From contig QANY01008839.1 of assembly GCA_003255025.1 (NCBI GenBank), positions 62,001-126,000 of the forward strand: 64,000 nucleotides of DNA, read 5' to 3'. The notes under the pieces were generated by a model, which searched no databases, had not been told where the DNA came from, and worked only from the letters and a program-made list of their open reading frames with translations. Source of the DNA: Datisca glomerata (Eukaryota > Streptophyta > Magnoliopsida > Cucurbitales > Datiscaceae). Shown piece by piece: positions 35,856 to 47,470 of the stretch. The translations under genes and the position numbers were made by a program. The first letter of the stretch is position 1, and the number at the start of each line of letters is the position of its first letter.

Positions 35856-36416
35856 AAACACTTAAGAGAATCAATATAGGATCTGTTAGGAAAGCTTTAT
35901 TCCAAATCTTGTATGACCATGTTCCCAGCCATGCATATCATTGAATCTCCAAAACAAAAGTCGCTAGCCTATTTTACAAACAAATCTTAACGAGTGAATC
36001 AAAAGATCCAGTAAACATGTATAGGAGTTCATGACTACTCATGATTCAGACTGATCTACATATGATAATCAAATTTATGTGTATTAAATCTTTATTATAA
36101 ACGGCACGTTGATAAAGATATTAATTCACATCAGTCTAGACATATATAATCTCATTATATAAATTATATTCACTAAGATGTCTATCCACATCAATGATTT
36201 GGATCTAGATCACACGCATTCATAATACTTAGTAAACCGTACTAACAACCATTCATTAAAGATTCTGTACTTTAATATGTTGTTGACAATTTTATTCATT
36301 ATCTATGATCTTAATCCTCTCGTACTTATACAAATTATTCAATAATAATTTAAAAGAACAATTATAAGAAAAATGTAATGCTCATTAAATTCATATAAAA
36401 AATTCAATACACACTC
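35856..36416 (-). repeat. Family A LTR fragment
   Basis: Matches the terminal third of the family A LTR (compare 29445 onward: ACACTTAAG, CAATAT, CATGTTC.CAGCCATG). It lacks the CAACA end and switches into family B LTR sequence near 36417. Confidence 0.7.
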
Positions 36417-37579
36417 TAATGAAGCTTGGTGCTTTGCTAAGAAAATATTGTAGTACATTAACTTTATTATGTATAGTGGCTTACCTTGGTCACTTGGTAG
36501 AGTATCTAGTTAGTGTACTAGTGCATTTGGATTACATTGAAAGGACTAATGAGTCTGATTTTTAGTAAATTACTATCAAATAAAAATCATGATTCATTTT
36601 TATTTTTTTATGAGTGCTCGCAATCTTGAGAGAGTTATGAACTCATATTTAATAACTTAGTTATTTTGATCTAATAAAAATGAGACTCTAAGATCAATAT
36701 ATTCTGTAGGTTCGATGATTGAGTTATCAGATAGCGAGTTTATAGATTCTCAATAATAGAATCCATAGACATTTTTAATTAAGTGGCATAGTATCTCATA
36801 GGTAATTTATTTTTGTGATCATGGTAAACTAAACGCTTAGTATCTCTAGTAAAGTACTAGTGATGTGATAATTTTGCATGAGACGTCAAGTATGAATTTT
36901 ATCATAGTTTACCGATAGAATGAATTTGGAACTTAAGGATACCAAGATGTGTATAAATATTAGGTCGATAGTAATTAACCTAATTATACATGGTACTATA
37001 TTATGGAGGGGCATTACATAATGAATAATATGTCAAGGATATTTATGTCGAGTAATATAAAATATACTTAGAGTTCAATTACTATTTTATAGAGGAGTTA
37101 ATCATAATTAATAATTAATAAGTTAGATTATGAGTTTAACCGATATAGTTTATCAATTATGTAGCCAAATGTATTTTTATCTGTATGGTCCTCTTACAAG
37201 CCTCAGATTTGGGTTACGTTGTGATGAAACTTGTTTATAAACAACTAGCACAACATGAATATCATATTGCCAACCATGTGAAGAGTTGGCTTTTAGCCAT
37301 TTTTTATAACTGTTTTTTAAAAGTTTTTTTACTTGATGAAAAAACGGATTGAAAAAGAAAAACCATGGCTGAACATTTTGTTTTAAGCCATTTTTCCAGA
37401 AATTTGTTTAATAACTAGTTTTGTCTCAAAATATATTAATATATGGATTTGGCCGAACAAAAATATGGCAAGAATGATTTGATACATTAGTTTTTAGGTT
37501 TTAATTTTTATTCGAGTAATCATCCGCTCGTGATTTTGGTTAACGGTACGAGAATTAGTCGGGAAGATTATGAGATTTC
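36417..37579 (+). repeat. Family B LTR, plus orientation, left part
   Basis: This is the reverse complement of the family B LTR at 49986-51739. For example, GTAGTACATTAACTTTATTA and CTTACCTTGGTCACTTGGTA here match inverted sequence at 51400-51480. It is interrupted at 37579 by family A copy 3 and resumes at 47355. The left end is truncated against the family A fragment. Confidence 0.75.
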
Positions 37580-39662
37580 TGTTGGGGGTAATGCCATCAA
37601 AATATGTGTATTGGCATTTTAATATAAAATTTAATGGGATTACATTTTTCTTATAACTATTCTTTTAAATTATTGTTAAATAATTTATATAATCATCTAA
37701 AAATTTCATATACATTAATGAGACTATGATCTTGTATAAGTACGAGAAGATTAAGATCATAGATGATGAATAAAAGTGTCAGCAACATATTAAAATATGA
37801 AATCTTTATTGAATGGTTGCTTGTAAGATTCAATAAGCATTATGAATGCATGTGATCTAGATCCGGATCATTGATGTGGATATACATTTTAATGAAGATA
37901 CTTTCTATAATAAAATTAATATCTTTATTAATTTGTCGTTTATCATAAAAATTTAATACACATGAATTTGATGTTCATATGTAGATCAGTCTGAATGCTG
38001 AGTAGTCATGAACTCATATGCATGTCTACTGGATCTTATGATACACTCGTAAATGTTTATTTGTAAAATAGGCTAGTGACTTTTGTTTTGGAGATTCAGT
38101 GATTGAGATGGCTGGGAACATGATCTTACAATATTAGGAATCCATGTTTTCCTAACGGATTATATATTGGTTCTCTTATGTGTCAATTCTGAAACTGAAT
38201 GGTTATTGAGCTCAAATTTATAATTCTATTATAAATTACCGTTCTCTAGTGAATTAATGGTACTTAATGATCAAGAAGTAATCAGAATGGTAAAATGATA
38301 ATTTTGACAAGCTCTAATTTATGAACCAATAATTAGAGGACAATGTAAATACATTATGTAATCTCTAAGAATGAAATTTCATATTTATAGTTGATTAATA
38401 ATAGAATTAATAAATAAAATCACTTAATTATTGAACTTAATTAATAATCTGATTTATTGGAGCCTAGAATTATGGGTCCATGGTCCTCAAATCACATCTA
38501 TACTACACAGTTTAGGGTGTGAATATTTCAGGACATAAGAAAATGACTGATTTGAAAAGGAATTATATTTCTGGGGCAAGTATATAATTATGTGTGATTA
38601 ATTAAATTATTAATTTAATTTTCTGAAATTATCATTAAATAATAATATCGATTAATTTTGAATTGATTGATAAGTGAGACAGTATATCTAATTTGTAAAA
38701 TTAGATAATGTTTAATTATTATTAGATAATAATTCAAAATTTGAATAAACTAAATCGATTATTTACAGATAAACTAGTTGATAGGGATAATCAAATAAGT
38801 TAATTCTGAACTAACTAATATCTAGATTTTTATCTGATTAAAATAAATAATAAATGTACAAAAATTGTCACGTGACATGTTGGACTGTCACATGTCAATC
38901 ACTGCTTGAGAATCAAAGATATACATGGACTACTGTAGTGACACGTGGCACATTGTAGCGCATCACGACACTACAGTGGTGCCGTGAGGTACTATGACAC
39001 CTTACGACATACTGCAGTGTCATGTGGCACTACAGTGTTGCACAATTACAGTAGGTCTCACTGCAATGGCACATTGGTAATTGATTTATTATTTTATGTA
39101 AATCCCTAAAAATCTGATGTGCCATGATCTAGAAGATATGTATTGATATTATTATATTGGCCTAACTGTGCCAACAATACAGTTGCAATCAGGATGAAAC
39201 TCTCTGAGATTAAAAGTTAATCAAAAAGCTCTGTGAGGATGATTCATTGTTTTTCTCTCAGAGTTTTTGTCTCACAAATTAGTTATTCTTGAAAATCTCT
39301 AGCTCTCATGTGCTGAGTAAATATAGAGACAGAAAAATGTTCTTGATATATTCTACGTGCCCACACATGTTCTAGTGTGTTTGAGTATTGATTTGAAAGA
39401 TCGTGGTGTGAATCTCAAAATCTGTCGTTCGTGCGTTAGTAAGATCGTTGTATTACAAGGACATTTGATTGGACTACAAAAGGTATATTTTTATATCTAT
39501 GTATGTCTTTGATTTAATATAGAAATATTAATGGATCTGATTTGAAAAAGAGTTTTTCAATATAAAATTATTATTTTGGATACCTTGGAGCCGCAATTAT
39601 TGGTTTAATTAAATTTTTAATACCACCACGTCTTCCGCCTCGCGTCCTCGCCGATTCTAACA
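37580..39662 (+). repeat. 5' LTR of family A copy 3
   Basis: It starts TGTTGGGGGTAATGCC and ends GATTCTAACA, 2083 bp. The primer-binding site follows at 39664. The target repeat before it is ATTTC (37575-37579), against GTTTC after the 3' LTR (47355-47359), 4 of 5 identical. Confidence 0.9.
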
Positions 39663-39663
39663 A

Positions 39664-39676
39664 TTGGTATTAGAGC
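39664..39676 (+). other. Primer-binding site, family A copy 3
   Basis: TTGGTATTAGAGC is the tRNA-Met type site with one change (TATTAGAGC for TATCAGAGC), one base after the LTR end. Confidence 0.8.
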
Positions 39677-41435
39677 GATCTTTATATATTAAATATTGCG
39701 CGGGTGTTCTTGCATTGTTCATAATATATTTTGATATGTATATAATGTTCATTATATTTTATTTAGATCTTGCGTAAACCATTTTGGGCGTAGAAATTTT
39801 TGTAATTTTATTTTGAATTTTTCATAATTATTGCGATCGCGAGAACACAAAAAACTCATGAAACAAATGAGGAAGGAAAAGAAAAATTAGGAATTCCGGC
39901 GTCGCCAACGTGAAGGACGCTGGTGGTTGGACCACCGACGATGGTTGATGGCGGTGGATGGGGGCGGTGGTGCGAGAGTCCTATCGTCAAAGACAAATTT
40001 TGTTACTGCCAGGGAAGTTTGGCAGAAATCATGGTATCATGTTACCTCATCCTTGCGATACTTTGCGAAAACCCAAATCTTATCATTTATCTTTGAAATT
40101 TAAATGGTTAGTTATCGATTTTAATTTTATGAAAATTAAAATTAATTAATTGACTGGGTTTGACCCAAATTTGATAAGTCATTAAATTATTTTTTACTAA
40201 ACAAATTCAATTAATTTAAAAAGTATAATTAATGAGATTATTTAATTAGAAAAATATTTTTCTTAATTAAAAAGGTTTTGATGAAAGCTTGAAGTTAATG
40301 AATATGGACCTTTGGTGGAGAATGAGCTATTTTAAAAATATGTATTCTTGAAGTCCACTTTGTAAAAAACTTTTCCAAATATTGTAATTTAGAAATACCC
40401 AATAGTCACTCGGCTCATCATTTGTTTATTTAATTGTTAAATAAATATTTATTGATATGATATAATAACATGACCACGTACTAGTCCATCACTTGCCATA
40501 CATGAAATCTCACACAGTTTTATTTTATCATGCATCTCATTAGAAGAAACATAATTGATTAGGATTTTCCTAATATGTTTATATGAATTGTTTTGAGAAA
40601 TCAATTATATGTAAACTGATAGGTTTTACTTAGTTAAAACTTGATAATCACACTACTCTAAAGGCTATAGTAACCTTTAGCATAACCAACTTTATTAAAA
40701 GAGTTTTATTAAAGTTTGATGATTATAATTAGTTAGTTATTCTAAGTTCACCTAATTTTGACTTAGGTTCTTTAGAATGTTAAATGAATTTAGACTAATT
40801 AGATTGGATTAAATGTTAATTTTACATTCATAAAGTTATTCTGACTAGTAAATAATTTGGAATTAATTGATTAAGTAAATAGAAACGCATTATCCAAAAA
40901 TAGTGAGTGGGAGAATGTTGACATTTCAATATAACATATGATCTTCATTATTAGTACAACATAGTGTGACTTGTTTTCATCCCCCTAAGGAAGGTTTCGA
41001 GCTGCATCAATACCAAGGTTGAACTTCTTAAGAAGATAGTACTAAGTGATATAGTTTAGTTTCGACCAACCCTAAATCGGCATATTCTAAATCAAGTTAT
41101 GGAATCCGAAATAATGGGTTACACTCACAAAGTCACAATTAAGCTTTGAGTGGATAATTGTGACTACACGAAATTAACGATACCTTATTATTAAGAGAAA
41201 ATATGAGATATTTTAAGTTTTAAATAATAAGGATGAGAATGTCTCATAAACAGTCTAAGATTAATCTGACTGACCCTAAGAGAGCACATTAATTGTTAGG
41301 TTATCTTATCGTGGATTAGTAAATGTTAAATTTATCTGTTTATTATGTCGCATTCATGCATTGTTTATTTTCTGACTTCTTGATATTTATTTCAATTATA
41401 TTGAATTATGTATGTTTTATTTTTCAGTTATTATT
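39677..41435 (+). mobile_element. Untranslated leader of family A copy 3
   Basis: Non-coding internal sequence between primer-binding site and gag. It is the inverted counterpart of 6349-8262: for example, the phrases around CTAAGGAAGGTTTCGAGCTG (40985) and CATGCATTGTTTATTTTCTG (41354) recur there in reverse complement. A GC-rich patch with GGTGG repeats lies at 39895-39985. Confidence 0.65.
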
Positions 41436-42620
41436 ATGTCTATAACTGTTGTAACAGACGGATCGTAGCACGCGCATGTCCACTTCCGTAGAGCATAACT
41501 TTTGACACGAGTGGAACCACGGGCCCTGTAAGATATCAAATTAAAACCTAGTTTTGTGTCCAAAAAAACACAGACAGTGCAGCTTTAGAACTGCTGTAAC
41601 AGACGGATCGTAGCACGCGCATGTCCACTTCCGTAGGACATAACTTTTGACACGGGTGAAACAAGGGCCATGTAAGATACCAAATTCAAGCTTATTCCGA
41701 GACGTACAGGTTCCACAGGGTTTGCCCATCAGAGCCGAGTTTTGTGTCCAAAAAACACGAACAGTGGGCATCCCTATTACTGTTTTACTTGCATGTGAGA
41801 AATTAAATGGTGATAATTTCATAAGATGGAAATTAAATTTAAATTTAATGAACCATAAATTTTTTCTTACTGAGAAATGTCTTGAAGAGCCAACTGCTAA
41901 TGCTCCTAAGAATGTTAGGGACAAGTTTGATGCTTGGATTCAAAATCTAACAACAAAGCAAAGTGCTACATCCTTGTGAGCACGAATGATGTTTTGAGAA
42001 CCAAGCATGAGAGCATGGAAAGAGATTATGGAATCTCTATGGAGATTTTGGGCAGCAGTCTAATTAAAGTCATCATGAGGCTACTAGGAGCTACATGACG
42101 ACTAAGATGAAGAAATATACTTCTGTGCGTGAACATGTTTTGAACATTATCAATATAATGCATTAGGCAGAAGTACATGAGGCGACCATTGATGAGCGAA
42201 CTCAAGTCAACATTATACTAGAATCACTCACACCTACTTTTTCTATGTTCACCACCAACTATGTTGTGAACAAGTTACAATTCAACATGGTCCAATTGTT
42301 GAATGAACTGCTGACTTTTGAGTCACTCAATAAGAGTATGACCAAAGAGGGCGTGGCAAATGTTTTCGAACAAAAGCCTTATTCCACTGTTGTTAATAGT
42401 AATAAGAGGAAGAAGATCAATGATAAGGGCAAAGGTAAGAATAAGAAATGGGAGAAAGCCAAGACATTGTTGAATGCCAAGAAAAATAAGAACGACAGCA
42501 AGCCCAAGGGAAAATGTTTTCATTGTGAGGTTGAAGATCATTAGAAGAGAAACTGTAACAAGTATCTCTCGGAGTTGAAAAAGAAAGGTAAATATGATTT
42601 AATTGTACTTGAAACTTGTT
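41436..42620 (+). pseudogene. Gag of family A copy 3, with insertion
   Basis: The gag start ATGTCTATAACTGTT at 41436 is interrupted by a 335-bp insertion and resumes at 41780 as TVLLACEKLNGDNFIRW. UBN2-type gag sequence follows, with stops and shifts. A Lys-rich linker precedes the zinc knuckle CFHCEVEDH-x4-C (42509-42556), in which the residue after His is a TAG stop. The gag-protease junction GKYDLIVLETCLVEYDLSS ends the segment. Confidence 0.8.
41445..41779. repeat. Insertion with tandem duplicate inside gag
   Basis: Two related units (41444-41588 and 41589 to about 41779) share AACTGNTGTAACAGACGG, GCATGTCCACTTCCGTAG and CATAACTTTTGACACG. The insert is bounded by ACTGTT on both sides (41445-41450 and 41780-41785). 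Family A gag without this insert is continuous across the point. Confidence 0.7.
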
Positions 42621-44270
42621 TAGTGGAATATGATTTGTCATCCTAGATACTGGATTCACGAGCCACTAACCATGTATATTCTTCTTTGCAGATGCTTGAT
42701 TCGTCAAGAGAGCTGGCTGATGGCGAGGTGATTATGAGAGTTGACATTGATGTGCTCGTGTCAACAAAAGCATAGGGGACAATCCGTCATAATTTGGAAA
42801 TAATTATTTACTTTTGAACGATGTTTTTTAAATTCCTTGAATTTTGAGAAATTTGATTTCTCTTTCATTACTGCATGAAGAATCTTTTGAAGTTTCTTTT
42901 ATTAATAATCAGTTTATTATTTCAAAGAATGGATTCAATATTTATCATGCTAAAATTTTGAACAGATTGTATATGCTTAAACTGACTGAACATATGTTAA
43001 ATAATTCTAAATTGTTTAAAGTAGCAAATCCTAAAAGTAACAAATGACAAATAGTTTCTCATATAATGATGACATGTATCTATGACATCTTAGATTGGAA
43101 CATATTAATCTAGATAGATTAAACAGGTTAACAAAGTATGGTGCTTTGAGAAAACTACAAGTTGGGACTCTTCATGTTTGTGAATCTTGCCTAGAGGGAA
43201 AAATAACCAAGGAACCTTTCACAGGAAAGGGCCAAAGAGTCCAGAAACCACTTGAGCTAGTACATAATGATGTGTGTGGATCGATCAATCTACAAGCTAG
43301 AGGTGAGTATGGGCATTTCATCACTTTTATTGACGATTATTCAAAATATGGTTAACAATTACTCAAAATATGGTTAACGATTACTCAAAATATGGTTATA
43401 CTTACCTAATGCATAGAAAATCTGAATCTTTTGGAAAGTTTAAGGACTTCAATGCTGTAGCTGAAAAGCAATTAGGTAAATCATTGAAAATACTTTGATT
43501 AGATCAATGTGGTGAATACTTGGATTTAGAATTCAAGGATTACCTGTTGGAGGATGGCATTCTATACCAACTCATAGCACCTGGAACGCCATGGTAAAAT
43601 GATGTTTCAGAAAGGAGAAACTGAACCCTATTGGATATGGTTAGGTCCATGTTAAGCTACTCATCACTACCAATCACAATTTAGGGATATATACTTCAAA
43701 CGAAAACCTACATTTTGAATGTAGTACCTTTTAAGTCTATAAGCAATACACCTTTAGAGTTATGGAATGGCTCCGAACCCAATATATGTCATTTTCATAT
43801 ATGGGGGTGTCCATCACACGTTCTTAGACTCAAAAAATGAAAGTTAGAATCAAGGTCTGAAGTGTGTATATTTGTTGGCTATACTCCAGAGACTAGATAT
43901 GGGTATTTTTATAGCCACAAGGATAAAAATGTGTGTATACTGACAAATGCCACATTCCTTGAACACAACAATACGAAAAATTACAAACCTTGAAGTAAAG
44001 TAGTTCTCGAAGTATTAGCGTATGATGAGATCAGACCAACTTCATCATCAACCAATATACAATAAACTACAGAAACTACAGTTCCTAGAAAACTCCGGTG
44101 CAACGTCGTAGTGGGAGGGTTGTAAGATAATCTATTTGCTATGAACTTTAGGCACATGTCCTAGTGTCTGACACCGATAAGGATGATCCATTAACCTTTA
44201 AAGAGGTGATGGATGATCCTGAAAAGGAGAAACGGCAAGATGCCATGAACCAGGAAATGGAATCGGTGTA
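42621..44270 (+). pseudogene. Protease and integrase of family A copy 3
   Basis: Protease reads ILDSRATNHVYSSLQMLDSS near 42648, with DSR in place of DSG and a stop just before. GAG-pre and the integrase zinc-binding region follow (HINLDRLNRLTKYG, CESCLEGKIT, 43098-43210), then HFITFIDDYSKYG at 43313. A 22-bp triplication at 43335-43400 shifts the frame directly after this Asp. The later integrase motifs (GEYLDLEFKDYL, SERRN) are still readable near 43510-43620. INT C-terminal sequence follows to about 44000. Confidence 0.8.
43335..43400. repeat. Three 22-bp tandem copies in integrase
   Basis: Units at 43335, 43357 and 43379 share TCAAAATATGGTTA. Two extra copies add 44 bp, which is not a multiple of three, so the integrase frame is broken. 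Copies 1 and 2 of family A have a single unit here. Confidence 0.85.
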
Positions 44271-45472
44271 TTCTAATTTCGTCTGAGAACTTATAGATCC
44301 ACCTGAAGATATCAGGCCCATTGGATGTAAATGGATCTTCAAGAAGAAAAGATGTGCAGATAGGAAAGTAGAGACTTTCAAGACACGGCTAGTAACCAAA
44401 GGCTATACACAAAGGGAATGAGTCGATTATGAAGAGACATTCTCTCTCATAGCCATGCTAAAATCCATTCGTATTCTTTTATCCATAGCCGCTAGTTTAG
44501 ATTATGAAATATAAAAAATGGATGTCAAGACAACTTTTCTAAATGGATCTCTTGAAGAAAGCATTTATATGATGTAACCAGAAGGGTTCGTGAAAAAAGG
44601 GGCAAGATCAGAAAGTATGTAAGTTGCTTATATCCACTTATGGATTAAAGCAAACATCTAAATCTTGGAATCTTACCTTTGATGAAATTATTAAATCGTA
44701 TGGTTTCGAGCAAAATATTGATGAAACTTGTGTTTATAAATATATCCATGAAAAGATAGTGGTTTTCTTAGTTATGTCGACGATATTCTACTCATTGGGA
44801 ATGATGTAGAAACGTTGTCAAAAGTAAAGAAGTGGTTAGCTGAGAAATTTCAAATGAAAGATTTTAGAAAGACGAGCTATGTTCTAGGCATCCAAATTCT
44901 AAGGAGATAGAAAGAACAAGCTCTTGAGACTTTCTCAGTCATCTTATATTGATAAGATTCTGGAGATATTCTCTATGAAAAATTCTAAGAAAGGTCAACT
45001 ATCGACAAGACATGGAATCATCCTCTCCAAGGAGCAATGTCCTAAGACACCTCAGGAGGAAGATGATATGAGAAAGGTTCCTTAAGCTTCAGTTGTTGGT
45101 AGTCTCATGTATTTCATGTTATGTACGAGATCATATATCTATTATGCACTGTAAATTGTCAATTGTTTTCAATCTAATCCAGGTTTAGAACATTGGATTG
45201 CAGTAAAGCACATTCTTAAATATCTTAGGAGAACGTGAAAATATATGCTTGTTTGTTCAGGCAGAGACTTGAATCGCATTGGATATACTGATTAGGAATC
45301 AAATAAGGATAGTTGAAAGTCGACGTCTGTATCGCATACCAAGGTGATCTGAGTGTTATAGAGATAACATTGGATCAGAACCTGGCTGACCCATTTACTA
45401 AGACACTTCCTGCGAAGTCATTTGAGTGTCATGTACGAAACATGCGGTTGAGAGAGATGTCATATTTGCTTT
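44271..45472 (+). pseudogene. Reverse transcriptase and RNase H of family A copy 3
   Basis: RT motifs are DVKTTFLNGSLEESIYM (about 44522-44572), YGLKQTSKSWNLTFDEII and YVDDILLIGN (YVDD 44773-44784), with a one-base-scale shift just before YVDD. RNase H carries SLMYFMLCTRSYIYYAL and ends with LDQNLADPFTKTLPAKSFEC. About 300 bp between the SRKST-like segment (45315) and this end are missing compared with family norms. The copy is non-autonomous. Confidence 0.85.
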
Positions 45473-45488
45473 AGGAAAAGTGGGAGAT
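45473..45488 (+). other. Polypurine tract, family A copy 3
   Basis: AGGAAAAGTGGGAGAT lies directly before the 3' LTR start TGTTGGG at 45489, as expected for the plus-strand primer. Confidence 0.8.
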
Positions 45489-47354
45489 TGTTGGGTGTAA
45501 TGCCCTCAAAACATGTGTATTGACATTTTAATATGAAATTTAATGAAATTATGTTTTTCTTATAATTATTCTTTTAAATTATGGTTGAATAATTTATATA
45601 AGTATCTGAAAATTCTATATTCATTAATGAGACTATGATATTGTATAAGTACGAGAGAATTAAGATTATAGATAATGAATAAAATTGTCAGCAACATATT
45701 AAAGTATGGAATCTTTAGTGAATGGCTGCTAGTACGATAGACTAAGCATTATGAATGCATGTGATCTAGATCTGGATCATTGACATGGATATATATCTTA
45801 GTGAATGTACTTTATATAATAAGATTATATATGATAGACCGATGTAGATTAATATCTTTATGAACTTGCCGTTTATCATAAAGATTTAATACACATCAAT
45901 CTGATGATCATATATAGATAAGTCTTAATCTTGAGTAGTCATGAACTCCTATGCATGTCTACTGGATCTTTTGATTCACTCGTTAATATTTGTTTGTAAA
46001 ACAGGCTAGTAAATTTTATTTTGGAGATTCAATGATACGGATGGCTGGGAACATGCTTTTACAAAATTTAGAATCTCTAAGAGTGCAATTCTATATTTAT
46101 AGTGGAGTAATAATAAAATTAATAAATAAGATTATTTAATTAAACAGTTTAATTAATAATCTAGTTTATTGGAGTTTAGGATTATGGGTCCATGGTTCTC
46201 AAGTCACATCTATACTGCACACTTTAGGATGTGAATATTTCAAGACATGAGAAAATGACTGACATGCAAAAGGAATTATATTTCTGGGGTAAGTATGTAA
46301 TTATGAGATAATTATGTGTGAATAATTAATTAAATTTTTTAATGTAATTTTTTAAAATAATCATCAAATAATAATATCGATTAATTTTATAATTATCGAT
46401 AGATGAGAGAGTATATCTAATTTGTGAAATTAGATAATGTAAATCTTTTATTTTTGAACTAACAGATATGCTAATTGATAGGGATGATCAAATAAGTTAA
46501 TTCTGAACTAACTGATATCTAGATATTTATCTGATTAAATTAAATAATAAGTTTACTGAAATTGTCACGTGGCATGTTGGACTGCCACATGTCAATCATT
46601 GATTGAGAATCAAAGATTGACATGGACTATGTAATGCTCCATGGCATTACAGTGATGCCGTGAGACAATAATGCCACGAGACACTATGACACCTCGCGGC
46701 ACACTACAATATCTTGCGACATTGCAGTGTTGCTAATTATATTGGGTCTCACTACAATGGCACATTTATAATTAATTTATTATTTTATGTAAATCCCTAA
46801 AAATCTGATGTGTCAGGATCTAGAAGATATATATTGATATTATTTTATTGGGCTCGGTGTATTAACAAAACAGTTACAATCAGGGTGAAACTCTCTGAGA
46901 TTAAAAGTTAACCAAAAAGTTCTGTGAGGAAGATTCATTGTTTTTCTCTCAGAGTTTTTGTCTTTCAAATCAGTTCTTCTCGAAAATCTCTAGATGTCAT
47001 GTGCTGAGTACATTTAGAGATAAAAAAATGTTCTTGATATATTCTACGTGCCCACACACGTCCTAGTGTGTTTGAGGATCGGTTTGGAAGATCGTGGTGT
47101 GGATCTCGAAGTCTATCGTTCGTGGGATAGTAAGATCGTTGTATTATAAGGACGCTTGATTGGATTACAAGAGGTACATTTTTATATCCATGTATGAATT
47201 TGATTTAATATATAAATATATAATAAATCTGATTTGAAAAAGAGTTTTTCAATAAAAAAAATTTATTTTGGATATCGTGACACAACAATTATTTGTTTAA
47301 TAAAATGTTTAATACCACCACGCCTTCCATCGCGCTTTGGCAAGGATTCCAACA
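45489..47354 (+). repeat. 3' LTR of family A copy 3
   Basis: It starts TGTTGGGTGTAATGCC and ends GATTCCAACA, 1866 bp. It is about 217 bp shorter than the 5' LTR because a block equivalent to roughly 38140-38360 is missing near 46072. GTTTC at 47355 is the probable target repeat. Confidence 0.9.
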
Positions 47355-47470
47355 GTTTCGATTTTTTATTATCATGCTTCAAAATGTATGTTTTCTAATC
47401 CTTAATTGTGTAGGCCGTTTCTCAAATTTTTTAATATCCAATATTTTCGTTGCGACGATTCCATCATAAT
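47355..47470 (+). repeat. Family B LTR, right part, after the nested element
   Basis: GTTTCGATTTTTTATTATC to GATTCCATCA is the continuation of the LTR broken at 37579: its reverse complement matches 49986-50095 (AAAATATTGGAT, TTTGAGAAAC, GATTAGGAAAA). No primer-binding site follows, so this looks like a solo or truncated LTR. Confidence 0.7.

Noticed and set aside
41541..41924. 127-residue minus-strand open frame
   Set aside because: It runs antisense across the gag insertion and gag itself in a plus-strand Copia. No independent protein features.
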